Both the position numbers and the translations under genes were made by a program. This document shows positions 44,250 to 57,127 of a DNA stretch of 64,000 nucleotides, piece by piece; the first letter of the stretch is position 1; every line of letters starts with the position of its first letter. The stretch is from NCBI GenBank assembly GCA_032622095.1, contig CP136063.1, positions 12,875,814 to 12,939,813 on the forward strand, given 5' to 3'. Below the pieces are notes generated by a model. It worked only from the letters and a program-made list of their open reading frames with translations. It was not told where the DNA came from and did not search any database. This stretch comes from Siphonodentalium dalli. Taxonomy: Eukaryota > Mollusca > Scaphopoda > Gadilida > Siphonodentaliidae.

Positions 44250-45213
44250 ACCGGTGTAACAGTTTATCTCCCCCCTGGTTATCTTCCTCCCCGCCCTGGG
44301 TATCTTCCCCCCACTCATATATTTTTTCCCCCTCACTTATTTTATATTATTATGGTAAGAAATGCCGAGAAAACTATTAAAAACATTTTTTTATAAATTT
44401 TTTTTATTTTGAAGTTAAACTTAACCCCTCACACAACCCAATAACATAAATATGTCAAAATATTACCTTACGATTTTATCGTTTATTTTGCTTTATATTG
44501 TCATGAAATGGCTATAAATTAACTTTATATGAGAACAATTTAATAGAGTAAGAATTTGGGGTGGGGGAAATATCCAGGCCTGAGTATCTCCCCCCCCCCC
44601 GGTTACATATGACAAAAATTAAACGTATGATTTTATTGCTTAATTTGCTTTATATAGTTATGAAATGGCGAGAAATTAACTTTATATGAGCAAAATTTGA
44701 TAGAGTAAGAATTTGGGGTGAGGGGAAGATACTCAGGCCTGGGTATCTCCCCCCACCCCAAATTCTTACTCTAATCAAATTTTGCTCATATAAAGTTAAT
44801 TTCTCGCCATTTCATGGCTATATAAATCAAATTAAGCAATAAAATCATACGTTTAATTTTTGTCATATCTCCCCCACCCAAAATTTTTACTCTAAAATTT
44901 TTTGCTCATATAAAGTTAATTCCTCGCCATTTCATGACTATATAAAGCAAATTAAACGATAGTATCATAGGGTAATATTTTGACATATTTATGCTATTAT
45001 TTGATTAAGTTAGACTTCAAAATAACCAAAATATTTTTTTTTTAATAGTTTTCTCGGCATTTCTTACCATAATATAAAATAAGTGAGGGCAAAAAATGCA
45101 CAAGTGGGGGGAGATACCCAGGGTGGGGGAAGATACCCCGCGGTATATTGGAATATTCCCCGGGGGGGGGGGGGAATACCCAGGAGGGGGTGAAGATATC
45201 GTGTTACACCGGT
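44250..45213. mobile_element. Long palindromic MITE-like element (~0.96 kb)
   Basis: The ends ACCGGTGTAAC and GTTACACCGGT are inverted with TA outside. The whole ~480-bp left half pairs imperfectly with the right half about a centre near 44740. Repeated blocks are CCCCAAATTCTTACTCTA, GCTCATATAAAGTTAATT and GAAATGGCGAGAAATTAAC in both orientations. The left half also contains an internal duplication. G and C homopolymer runs near both ends complicate assembly. Confidence 0.8.
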
Positions 45214-45235
45214 ATAGAACGAGTTGAAGATATGG

Positions 45236-45734
45236 GCGGCCTTGGAGGTGGGTTTGCTGTTTAAATATTCACCTCAGTCAAAAACCACCATAAACAGAAA
45301 TAATAGTAAAATATAGACAGACTTTGTTCTTATCCCAATCAGAAATATGGCATAAACAGTATGCTATTGTAAATGTGTTCCCCTTGTTATGTAAACAGAA
45401 GCAAAAAAAGTTACGTTTCCTGACTTTTGTTTAGATCCGGATATTGTAAACATAAAGAGCGTTATTTGTTACTCTTTTCCCGATATGGAATTAATAAAGA
45501 GCGTTTATATAATTATGTTGTGATTAACCAATAAATTACGTTGTGTTGTGTAAACAGAAGCACAACTGTTTTAACACAAGCAGGTTCTTGTTTACGTACA
45601 CCACCGTACGTCTTGTTATATTTACGCTCTGATTATGTTTGGCATATGAGCGGAACTGTATGTATTTTGGTCTTCCTTCCGTTGATGGCGATTTGAACAA
45701 ATATAAATTTTCCTGCAACGAATGCCGGCCGTGC
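45236..45734. mobile_element. Inverted relative of the 32605-33102 insertion
   Basis: Its reverse complement follows 32605-33102: GGTGGTTTTTGAC, AATATTT, CCCACC, CCAAGGCC, and GAGCGTT/ATAAAGAG blocks in the same order. The right end abuts CTTTAA, again a TTAA-like site. Divergence from the other copy is substantial. Confidence 0.6.
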
Positions 45735-47390
45735 CTTTAATGTTCTCCAGATAATACTGAGTATCAGATGACTTTCATGTCAAATCCAATTATCATCAGC
45801 AAATTCTTGCACAGACAAGGTCTACTATCAATGGAGCGAATTTATGCAACAAACATGATATGTTGAATCTTCCTATCTAGGGGAAAGGGGGGTCTGATGG
45901 GGGTCTAACATTTGATGATATTGAGTTGGGAAAATCCTGTGCCAATGCATTCTCTTATATAAGAGTCTCCCCCGCCAATACAAGATAATACATTGGCCTA
46001 ACAATATATACCATGACCTTGTAAGCCAGTGCATTCTCTTATATATCAATTAATAATATGTGAGGCTCCATATGCCAGTGATCTTTACTGATTAGACCGT
46101 GTTGTGGCTGAGGTAGCTGTCACCCGGAGATGGAGAAATTCCTATTTTGATTTTCTATTTCTGGGTACTATTCTACATCAGAATTTCTGAGGTGTATGGG
46201 GCAAACCCCAGAATTTAGTTTTTAAATGGTCAAACTCATGTCAAAATTCCTTGAAAATGGCTATATTCTAAAAAATCAATCAATGATAGTTAAAATTGTG
46301 ATAAATGAAAACGAAACATCCACTTAACTGACCCCAATAATCTACTTATTATGAGCAAAAAGAAATATCACAAAAGGATAGACGTATTTTGAAAAAAAGT
46401 CGATAATTTTTTGGCATATATATTTGACGAAATATCAATGGTCATAACTTAAACATCGTTCCTTAAATCACAAGCAAATGAGGTTTAAAAACAGCTCACA
46501 TCATTTGTGCTACTATCTAATGAGAAATAATTACCATGTATTGTATATGTTTCGTTATATTCATGATATTGTTACCCCTACCGTCATTTTGTAATCTAGA
46601 ATGGTCATGTCTCCCAATGTTTGCACTACGAACTCCCACGCCACGGGGATCTCTATTCAAGAAATATCAATCATCAGCATATTGCTTATAAACCCCCTTG
46701 TTTACGTAATACACTTACTTGTCAGAAAAAGCAGCATGTATTGGATCAATGTACTTTCTCCTTGCATATTATAAAACTGTTTAAGTCGGTTATACCTTAT
46801 TGGACTCGCTACCGGACATTCATAAACTAAATGGTCCCGGGTTATGCCCTTGACAATCTTGGCATCTAGTTTACGAATGTCCAGTAGCTCTTCCGTTAAC
46901 CCTGACATAGAGCCACATCGGTTTTTGTGTACAGGTACTCCAATCAATAATGCAGGCATGCCAAAAATATCTTCAGAAATTCCACCAGATATTTACAAAA
47001 ATAATGCTCTGCTAGTATTTAATGTTATATGTACATGTAGCTACAATGGCACTGATTATTGTTACATCCAAAGCTGTTTTAGATTTAATTATATCTTTGA
47101 GCATTTTCCGAAATATAATTAATGTACAAAAACATGACAAATTCTGAATATTACGGTTTGGTTATAACCAATTTTGGGCACCCAATCCTGTTGTAATGGG
47201 TCGGCAAAGGCCTAGAACAATGTGTGATATATGAATCTGCTTAACGGAAGGTATACTCTTCAATCCATCACTGGAAAATTCCACCTTCATCATTCCATGA
47301 TGTTCTGTGAGAATTATATCTCATGTCCAAGCTGAGCTACATTAACACTTTTATTAACGTACATGTACATCATCTCGTTTGGCCCTTATT
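45735..47390. other. No recognised gene
   Basis: AT-rich. A minus-strand frame at 46702-46959 contains DHLVYECPVASPIR, which is weakly reminiscent of the C-terminal zinc-binding region of LINE proteins, but it is too short and isolated to call. Confidence 0.45.
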
Positions 47391-47394
47391 TGCA

Positions 47395-47975
47395 GATAGG
47401 AACATGTTTGGAACTACATTGGAACTACAGAGAAGAATATGATCCCGATCTCTGAGCTTCGGGTAGTGTAAATCGATGTTCATACTAAGAATTAAAGGTT
47501 CAACATCATACCCACAGGTTGCATCCATGTACATGTGTATGTATAGCAGGAAATTCTCTAACGTGGTGACCAGTCATACAATGTTCCAATAAGAAACCAC
47601 ATCTTTGATTGGTCAGAAAGTCGCGCAACATATCCCATCTTTACATCTGGAGCCATCAACATAACGGAAACATGTTTGGAACTACATTGGATGTACAGAG
47701 AAGAAGTTCAACACAACAAACACCTAAATGATTCTAAGCTTGAGGCAGTGTAGTTTGGTGTTCGTACTAAGAATTAAAGGTTCAGCATCGTACGCACAGT
47801 TTGCACTTATGTACATGTGTATGTACTGCAGGAAATTCTCTTAACATGATGACCAGGTTAAAAATCATTCAGTGTTCCGCTCCCAGTAAGAAACTCCGTC
47901 TTTGATCAAAGAGTTGCATAACAGATTCTATGTTTACATCTGGAGCATCAACATAACGGAAACCAAGACCGTTCC
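47395..47975. repeat. ~270-bp tandem duplication
   Basis: ACATGTTTGGAACTACATTG occurs at about 47402 and 47668. Each is followed by ACTAAGAATTAAAGGTTC, GTACATGTGTATGTA and AGGAAATTCTCT blocks in the same order. Divergence is about 15-20% by eye. Confidence 0.75.
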
Positions 47976-48116
47976 ATCGTCTCTCGATGGTGTTTTCATG
48001 ACGTCATTTATGTTGGAGAGAGGTATAGGAGATTATGACATTTTCTGCTGATCATTCTTCGGAATAAGTGCCAAATTAATGTGAATGACCAGGACTGTTG
48101 GTAGAACATATACGCT

Positions 48117-48253
48117 ATTGTGGTGGATTGACGGTAACATGGCATGACATTGACCGCTTCTATCGTATGTTCAACCTCATTGCTTTGCGAATTGGTTGAA
48201 CATAAACCCGAAGTCGTCAATGTCACACCATGTTACCATCAATCAACCACAAC
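48117..48253. repeat. Inverted repeat, ~40-bp arms
   Basis: The left arm around TTGACGGTAACATGGCATGA pairs with a right arm around TCACACCATGTTACCATCAA. Likely a small foldback element; an apparent frame here is a by-product. Confidence 0.65.
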
Positions 48254-49906
48254 TAAACTAAAAACGTTTTACTGAACAAACAGTTTCGCTATAAAATTAT
48301 GAAACGTTCTTAGACATTATAATTGAAATTACCATATGTAATCACATATTGAATGTATACAATGTGTTCATTTTATCTCGGATTTAGAAACCTGAATAAT
48401 ACGTTAAAAATGTTTGGATCTTGAATCTACAGTTAAAGGTGACATATGCAACTGGTTTCATCATTTGGCAAAATAATGAATTTAATTGGTCGCCCATTTG
48501 GTCAGCCAACATATCCTGCAATCGTGCTATTTTATAAATGCGCTTATCTGCTGATGTGCAGCATAACATTTCAATGTTTTGAGTTAGGTTTCGCATTTTG
48601 AGCGAAAACTTCATGACCTATCTCCCCATATTTTGTGACATCACTAATTGAGGTTAAAGCAATCGCTGTTTATTTCTCCCAACACATATCATATTTCAGC
48701 AATATGATAAGTCAAGAGATACATGTATTTATTCTTTTACAAAGTGTATCTTATAATTGGATACAGAGCCAATGATAGGATTTGACCAGTAAAAGAAGAG
48801 TTTACTGCCTGTCTCAAAATTATTTTAAAAATCTGATAGACAATTTTGGGGCTATCCCCTATGTGCTATAGGCCTATTGTGCGACGTTAATATGCCGCTT
48901 GTGAAATGGTATTCCTTGAACTAATAAAATATAGGATGGATTCTCATCTAACTGAAAAGTGTGGCTGTTACACAAACACAACCTTCGGGTTTCCACTTTT
49001 TGGGATCATGGAACATTAATATGTGTGGCCCAGATCACTCTAAAAACTGCTGCATGTCACCTTGAAGATTTTTTTCTATTATTATGTGTATTAATTTCAC
49101 TATATCATTGAGATGTGTGAAGCGTGTGTATTATATAATTATATAAATTGAACAAGCTACCGGTTTGCATTAAAGAGTCTAAGGAAAATATCTTGGAATT
49201 CCATTACCACCAAGAATCTTTACATCAGCGTCAGTCAAGCACAACATTTAACAGTAAAGTGATGAAGCCAATCAGTCAATTGACGATTTTCATCGAATCC
49301 AGAGTTTTTCGACACATAGCTAAAATAGCATAATAAGTTTCCTGTCATTATGTCATATCTAGTCACATTGCTATTTTCACAGTGTTCACAAATTTGGTGA
49401 TTACAACAACTAATTTAACACTAATGTGTGTATACTTGAAGAGTCCATAATTGATCAATAATACCCATCAAGGAGAATAGAATTAAGCATTTCCAAGAAT
49501 TGCAACAGTTAGCACCCATTTTTCTTATCGCCAAAATGAAAGTGACAGGAGATAGCATTCTGTCCATCGTAACACTGCGAGTTGATGTTATACAGCAGGA
49601 ATTGTATGCAGAAGCTATTTATAGCGACGGCTATTTGACTGATAGTTATATTCATTAAGACTATGATGTACACATGGAAAACTTGTTCGTTCATATGTAT
49701 TGACAAGACACAACAGGTGTATCCTCATGTCATGGCTGATTGGTCATCTGTAGCAGTTGATAACACATGCATGCCGTGAACATGTGATTAGAATCCAGGG
49801 ACATTTTCATTAACTATATATGCTCATTGTAACTTTAACAGAAATAAAAATTCTGAATGCAAAAAATTATGGGCGCAGCGCGTGTTCAGCTGAAGTTAAG
49901 TTGAGA
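48254..49906. other. No recognised gene
   Basis: AT-rich intergenic sequence with short frames only and no domain or repeat recognised. Confidence 0.45.
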
Positions 49907-50065
49907 CCAGAATAATATTATCCGTCATGACCTGGGGCGTGGGATGGAAAGATCTCACCCGAGGGACAAGATATTTCGACCGATTGTTCGGACCCAATAG
50001 CTGGCCCCGAAGATAAGATTTTTCTATGCCCACATCCCAGGTCATAATGGATTATTTTTCTCCCT
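49907..50065. repeat. Foldback element around ATGACCTGGG
   Basis: The left arm ATTATCCGTCATGACCTGGG pairs with a right arm CCCAGGTCATAATGGATTAT; arms are about 45 bp with interruptions. Probably a decayed MITE. Confidence 0.65.
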
Positions 50066-50600
50066 AACCCAAGAGCCTCATACTCATTGTTTTGTTTTAT
50101 ACCAAATATTGGCACATTTCAGTAGTTTCATAACGGTACATCTGGGGAGAAATCTGATGCCACATTTGTGATTTTATTTGTTGATTTTGGTATATACTGG
50201 GAAAGCAAAGCACGATACCCACACAAGCTAGCCTATATCATCAATGCTCCTGGCATGAATTACAAGACATTATGTTAGACTGTCAGTCGTTGCTGCATAT
50301 TCCGAATGACGTGTGGTACCATGGCATTGACCAATATGGTACTGAATGTTTTCTCTACATGTCAGATGATCACTGACAACAATCTGACTCGCTTGCTGGT
50401 TAGGTCGGCCGCATTTATGTGGAAACAGTTTCATTTTGATAATGGTGATGATGTGCAATTGCCCTTACAATTACTTGTTTGTGATTCTGTACTTGGCGGA
50501 ATTGATCCCCAGGGAATGACGACACAAGGGGAGAGAGTTGTTGTCACTCTCGGGCATCGCATCGATGAGTTGATTGAGTGGTTAAATATAGAATATCCAT
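50066..50600. other. Unassigned open frame between two foldback elements
   Basis: A 98-codon plus-strand frame (50306-50602) has no recognised domain and ends at the edge of a foldback element. It could be a stray exon or chance. Confidence 0.3.
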
Positions 50601-50752
50601 AAGTACTGTTTGACGAGATACATCGTTTATTTTCGCGAGTATGATTCAGTAAATAAATTCCAAATGGGAACCGAGCTTTAGCGAAGTTCCCCCATTTGCT
50701 GAATTATATATTCGAGCGAAAATAAGCCTTGTATCTCGTCAAACTATATGGG
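50601..50752. repeat. Foldback element around TTTGACGAGATAC
   Basis: The left arm GTTTGACGAGATAC plus TTATTTTCGC pairs with GCGAAAATAA plus GTATCTCGTCAAAC on the right. The inner part CAAATGGG/CCCATTTG also pairs. A near-complete hairpin of ~150 bp. Confidence 0.75.
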
Positions 50753-52590
50753 TATTATTTTTATCCATTTTAAATATAATGAATTTATGTGCAATTGTTG
50801 GCTAAAAAAAGCAGTACACAAGAGCGTTCTCAATTATGATTGTCTATACTTTTTGCTTTTGTGGATTTACGTGATACCCATACAAAAAATGGTGATGCCA
50901 AGTATTTTTCCTTGTAAGCTGAACTTTATCTAAGGCAATTTTGGCAAATTTGGTGATTAATATTTTCTTTCACTGCATATAACGATACCTCAAGTGGACT
51001 ACACAAAATTATAAAATTATCTTTTGGCTAATGGCTATGCGAGGTGCGAGGGCTGTTGTGACTCTACTCGACTGAAATGGTATGAAAGAGGCTACAATAC
51101 TATTTCGGATGCCACCACCTGGTGTCTCAATGCTCGTAATGAATGATACGGTAGAGTGGCTCCGCCCAGTTGTGATGAGGGATACTAATCCATGCCCGTA
51201 ATGTTCTCTGGGTTGAAGACTGATATCATGTCTGAAGGGTGCTTCCGTCTTTTTTATTATTGGTTAAAGCTATAAAACAATATTTTGAACATGAACATGT
51301 TATGTTCTTTGGAATTATTTATCGACTCTTTATAGTCCACAACTGCATATACACAATACAACCATTAGTTCATGCACTCCCATTAGTATTGCAAAGCCCA
51401 CAAAGTGAATTTGCTTAATATATATAAATATGTTTGAACAAATAAAATCTCTAAAATAGATTAAAACGTCCCAATACGTGAATTTTTTAGAATAAAGTAG
51501 AGACCCAGTGAAAGACCAGGATTTTTTTATGCGACCGTTCACATGAATATATCAATTGAGTTTGAAGATTTATTTTACCTGAATTATAGCCCTTAGTATG
51601 TCAGTTTTGTAATGTTATATATGACCTTTGGCATGATAACATGAACAAACTTCAACAAATTCCATTAATATTGGTTATATGGATATTTCACAACAATATC
51701 TCATTTGAGTTCAAAAGTAGGGATTGTCAGATATCTTTTCTACCAGAGTTATGTCACTTAGTTCTTCTTTAGTTCATCCATTTTTTTATATATACATAAA
51801 TTTATTGATTCTTGGTAAAACAGATTCACTCTAATATGAGCAACCAAAAAAAACTTGACCAGGGCAATTTTTTATGCACAACCTTAGCTGGGTAGCATCA
51901 GTGCTCATGTTAAGAATGCGTTATTTGCGACCCTTCAAGTCATTTAAATAATTAAGTATCTGGGATAAACAGCAGCTGAAATATAACTCCTGACAAAGTT
52001 ACATCTATGTTTTAAGAATATAATAAAGCTCTTTATTTCTGATTAGCCCACAGCACCTATCCAAAATATTAACCATGCATTACTAGTTTTACTTTTGTCC
52101 AATTTTGCTACATATTTTTAAAGGAACGCTCTTTATTGCTCATTTTTGCTTTTTAAAGGCGTCTGAGGTCAAATGACACTCCATTTCAGTTTATCGCTGT
52201 TTTAAAAAAATGACAAATCAGATTGCAACAACAATTTTGGTTATATAATCAATTATGTGTATGAAATAAGTTTTAGTGTCCTTTTAAGACATTTGAAGTC
52301 TGATGAGATTCCCTGGCATTGGGTCAAATTTTCAACTATTAGAATCCATCGATTTTCAAAAAATTGACATTGTTTTGTGCAGGCTAATGTACTTATTCCT
52401 GGTAAGAAACCTTGTATTGCAATTTTCTAAAAGCACAAATGCTCTGAACTATATATATATATATTTATGATTTGTTTTGTTTTTAATAAATATTGAAATT
52501 ATTTTCTGCATTGTCTTATTTTGTGGTCCACATGTCATTACTATCTTTAGAGGCAAAATTATCAACTAAAAGTTGATAAAATAGCTACCT
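50753..52590. other. No recognised gene
   Basis: AT-rich intergenic sequence; short (TA)n run near 52450. Confidence 0.45.
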
Positions 52591-52990
52591 GGAGTGGTTA
52601 GATGGGACACCGTTGAATTACCAATTAAAATAGTTAGAATAACCACTCTAGGTAGAAAACTTTCCCACCAATAGTAGTTAACAGGTTAACTACCCACAGG
52701 TAGCAAAAAATACAACCACCTACAAGTAGTAAAATTAACTAATGGGTAGTTCCTATTCATCCCCCTACCCAAAGTAGTTAAATATTAGCCTCCCGTTGGG
52801 TAGTTAAAATAGCCCCCGGGGGTAGTTATTTCAACTACCGAATGTAGTTATTTTAACTACCAAAGGTATTTAATTTTTTACCTACTCACCAGGTAGTAAA
52901 ATTAACCTCCCAAGGTAGCGGGATGAATATGAACTACATAAAGAAGTAAAATTTAACTACTTTTTGGGTTAATTTACCAACTTTGAATTT
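52591..52990. repeat. Cluster of GTAGTTA/TAACTAC motifs in both orientations
   Basis: GTAGTTA, GGTAGTTAAA and TTAACTACC variants recur about twenty times in 400 bp in alternating orientation, often separated by 5-15 bp, so many short hairpins are possible. Confidence 0.7.
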
Positions 52991-54097
52991 AGTGTGTGGA
53001 TTCTGCCGACCCGAGTAACTTCATGAACAATAGTGCTTAATCACTGAACAATTATAATTTAAAAACAGTACTGTAAAACGTTTATACATGTAAATTGCAG
53101 GTTTACGGGAATAAGAATATAATAAATTTATTTTTCCATAACCCAAATGACCCTTTATAATGTTGGTGTGTGGTTTATAACTTTGGAGATTTCCAGTTCC
53201 TAATAAGTTACACGTGTAGAGCTGTCCCAGTGCTGACGTGTGTGGTAAACAAAACGTAGTAAAATATTTTTACAAAGATCCGATTTTCGGCACAATACTT
53301 TTAAATTTGCCATAAAATTATCATAAGAAAATACACTAACGCATATAAGGAAATGGTCGTCATATACGTCATAATGACAAAGTTAATTTGCAGAACAATG
53401 CTCTTTTTCATATCGATTCTAATAAAATGGTCGACTGCGTGTGGTTTGTGGTGTTATTATTTAAAATTGACACAGCCCGTCTGTTACCCTAAATAATGTT
53501 CGCGGATTGATCAACTGCCAATTGGGTCACCCGTTTCATACCCCAATAAAACACAGTCCGTAACACCGTAACAATGACCTAATCACCAAAAGTGGTCAGC
53601 TTTTCAAAGTTCAACCGAATTGTACAAGGAGCCAGTTATGTATATCGAATACGTTATCGTTGCTAAGTTCTTGGCAATCTTATATTGGACTGACTTGATG
53701 TGCTGCGTGGGCTAGTCTCAAATTATCCGCAGATTTTGTGAAAATAAATAATAATACACGCTTTTTTTGGAATTAAATTATAAAAATGCCACATGGATAT
53801 AAATATAAGAAAATAATGTAGTGATTGTGAGTGTCATTAGGTGATATGGCGATGTGGTTGTTGTGGGCAAATTTAGTGAAATCTGCTTCACAGTTCACAC
53901 AATGTACCCCATCGACCTCAGCCAACACAGCGCCGTATCATCCAAGAACACACACTCACACTACATTCACTTCTTAAAGATATAACATATTTTACTGATG
54001 AAAATTAGACAAGAATGTCACATGTTTAATCCAAATTACCCATTGACATCAAAGCAAGATGTTTCATTCAATTTGATATGGGATACTGAGTATATTT
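52991..54097. other. No recognised gene
   Basis: AT-rich intergenic sequence with no recognised domain or repeat. Confidence 0.45.
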
Positions 54098-54250
54098 AAG
54101 GAATAATCTCGGTTTCCTAATGTAATTACACAGTCTAAAGGCATATGGCGAATCACAAACCTATAAATCGCGAAGCGATTTATAAGAGTTTGTGATTCGG
54201 CATATGCATTTAGACTGTGTAATTACATTAGGAAACCGAGATTATTCCTT
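54098..54250. repeat. Near-perfect 153-bp palindrome
   Basis: Two arms of about 75 bp surround a GAA centre (TATAAATCGC, GAA, GCGATTTATA). The ends AAGGAATAATCTCGG and CCGAGATTATTCCTT are inverted, and TA lies on both sides. Very few mismatches, so it is a young hairpin or MITE. Confidence 0.9.
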
Positions 54251-54769
54251 ATAATTATACCATTAATTGTTAAATATTGATGTTAAAAACATTTTCGCCC
54301 TTGAAAGACGGTTGAAGCAAGGAACTATATGTTCTCAAATAACGGACCGAAACAGAGTCGCTGTCCGATTAATATCGATCGATTGATTGATCGAGTGGGT
54401 TTTTCCCGAAGCGTATGTCAAGGACGAAACCAAAATTAATAAAAATTTGCCATCGCTGAAGGACAATTAAACATTATTAGCAGAATTTTGGAATACATTT
54501 AGTCTCCATATGTCAACTAGGACTCATGAACAGGCGATAATCAATAAGTTTAGTGAACATTTTCTTATAGGAATTCTCCTATCTGTCGGCATTGAGCCAA
54601 ATATTTTTTTCTATTTCGATTTTTCGCTCCACAGTTAGTATACACAAACAAGTTTTCAGAAGAATAAACTATCATGGTCAAGATGATTTATTTATCAAAA
54701 ACTAATATATTTGGTAAAATTCAAAGTGATTATTAAAAAAAAACTTGTATCCAGACATGAATATGACCA
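54251..54769. other. No recognised gene
   Basis: AT-rich intergenic sequence; nothing recognised. Confidence 0.45.
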
Positions 54770-55565
54770 GTTTCTGAGGAATCTCAGAAATCACAAAATG
54801 TTCTTCAACTTGTCAATTCATTTCTTTGATTTCTAACAATTACATGTTGCTACACTGCGATGGGGTGAAGAAAATTCTGCTGTTATTCTCATGGGGACTT
54901 GGGAGCTTTGAATTGAACAATAATTTGAACACCCGTCTACGATCTGTGGATCTCATAAATCACATAAACCTTCGTAACTACACTGAGACGAGTTGAAGAA
55001 ATATCCTCGGTTTTCTCATAGGGACTTTACATGATTTGCATACACTCATCAACGAGAGGTCTATGTGGATCTCAGAAATCACATAATGTAATGCTTCGTA
55101 AAACTTTGTAACATAACTTACCGCTACACTCGATTGATATGAAAAAATATAATGCCGTTTTCTCACAGGGACTTTATATCATTTGTAACAACTGTCTACG
55201 AGCGGTCTCTGTGGATTTTAGAAATCATTTACGTAACGCTTCGTAACACTTTGTATCGCTGCATTGAGATGAGTTTTGAACATATGCTGCGGTTTTCTTA
55301 TGAGGACTTTATATTATTTGTAACACGTACCGGTTACAACTTACACTTCGTAACACTTTGCAACATATCATTACACTGAAACGCTGTGATGAAACATGCT
55401 GCATTTCTGACAGGGTCTTTGTAAGTTTGTAGGGTCATCTACTCCTCTGGCTCTGTAGCCTGTAGGGACAGTCTATGGGATCCCGTGCAGAAATCACGTA
55501 AAGGTTTGTAACATAATTATCGCTACACGGAGACGAATGGAAAACAAATCTGCTGCGGTTTTCTC
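54770..55565. repeat. ~130-bp diverged tandem repeat, about 6 copies
   Basis: Blocks CTTCGTAACACTTTG, TACACTGAGACGAGT, GGTTTTCTCA, GGGACTTTA and AGAAATCAC recur in the same order at ~110-140-bp spacing. Confidence 0.8.
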
Positions 55566-55582
55566 ACGGGGACTGGTAGTGG

Positions 55583-55663
55583 TAGATCATGCCATGAATC
55601 TCTACTCTGGCTGACGCCGTAGACACGGGCGTCAGCCAGAGTAGAGATTCATGGCATGATCTA
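55583..55663. repeat. Perfect hairpin: 36-bp arms, 9-base loop
   Basis: The left arm 55583-55618 and right arm 55628-55663 are exact reverse complements by eye (TAGATCATGCC outermost, TGACGCC innermost). GGGACTGG occurs on both sides (55569-55576 and 55665-55672), an 8-bp duplication as hAT-type elements make. Confidence 0.9.
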
Positions 55664-55689
55664 AGGGACTGGGTACAATGTTTGGGAAC

Positions 55690-56985
55690 ATTTGTAAACA
55701 ATAATTCACAGTTAGCTAGTAAACAATACTTAATGGGGAGTTCACGGTTAGATAGTGAACAATGCTTAATGGGGGGTTCACGGTTAGACAGTGAACATTA
55801 CTTAATGGGGGTTCACAGTTAGCTAGTGAACAATGCTTAGTATGGGATCACGGTTAGATAGTGAACAATACTTAATAGCGGTTCACGGTTAGATAGTGAA
55901 CAATACTTAATGGGGGTTCACGGTTAGATGGCGAACAATACTTAATGGGGGTTAACGGTCAGATAGTGAACAATACATAATTGGGGTTCACGGTTAGATA
56001 GTTAACAATACTTAATGGGGATTCACGATTAAATAGTGAACAATACTTAATGGGAGTTCACGGTTAGATAGTAAACAATACTTATTGGGGTTTCACGAAT
56101 AGATAGTGAACAAAACTTAATGGGGGTTCACGGTTAGATAGTGAACAATACTTAATGGGGTTCACGATTATATAGTGAACAATACTTAATGGGGGTTAAC
56201 GGTTAGATGCGTAATGGGAGTTCACGGTTAGAGAGTGAACAATAATTATTGGGGTTTCACGATTAGATAGTGAACAAAACTTAATGGGGGTTCACGGTTA
56301 TATAGTGAACAATACTTAATGGGGGTTCAAGGTTAGATAGTGAACAATACTTAATGGGGGTTCACGGTTAGATAGTGAACAATATTAAATTGGGGGGTTC
56401 ACGATTATATATTGAACAATACTTAATATGGGTTCACGGTTATATAGTGAACAAAACATAATGGGGTTAACGATTAGATAGTGAACAATTCTTGATGAGG
56501 GTTCACGGTTAGATAGTGAACAATACTTAATGGGGGTTCGCGATTAGATATTGAACAATACTTGGGGGGGGGTTCACGATTAAATAGTGAACAATACTTA
56601 TTTGGGGTTCACGATTAGATAGTGAACAATACTTAATATGTGTTCACGGTTAGATAGTGAACAATACTTAGTGGGGGTTAACGGTTAGATAGTGAACAAT
56701 ACTTAATGGGGTTCATGATTATATAGTGACCAATACTTAATGGGGTTCACGATTAGATAGTGAACAATACTTAATATGTGTTCACGGTTAGATAGTGAAC
56801 AATACTTAGTGGGGGTTAACGGTTAGATATTGAACAATACTTAATGGGGTTCACGATTAGATAGTGATCAATAGTTAATGGGGGTTCACGATTATATAGT
56901 GAACAATACTTAATGGGGTTCACGGTTAGATAGGGGAACAATTAGTATTAATTGGGATTCACGATTAGATAGTTACGTTCTATAT
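55690..56985. repeat. 36-bp minisatellite, about 35 copies
   Basis: Unit of the form GGTTCACGGTTAGATAGTGA followed by ACAATACTTAATGGG. GTTCAC and GTGAAC inside each unit are inverted around GGTTAGATA, so every unit can form a small hairpin. Copies vary by point changes and small indels. Confidence 0.95.
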
Positions 56986-57127
56986 AACTCAGTGTACTGT
57001 ACTTATTTCTAAATGCAATCCTAACCTCCGTTGTCATTTATTAATGCTTGTGTATACAAATCGCGACCCCCGATTAAGTATATTTATCTTTATAACGGTG
57101 TTTCGTATTAAGTGGTACTACCAACTC

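Noticed and set aside
46702-46959. Possible LINE C-terminal zinc-binding region (HLVYECPVASPIR)
   Set aside because: Only one short motif in an 85-codon frame with no RT nearby; not enough to call.
50306-50602. 98-codon ORF as a possible exon
   Set aside because: No domain, ends at a foldback element, and an opposing frame of similar size overlaps it.
55690-56985. Telomere-like or CRISPR-like array
   Set aside because: The 36-bp unit is contiguous with no unique spacers and is not a telomeric motif.
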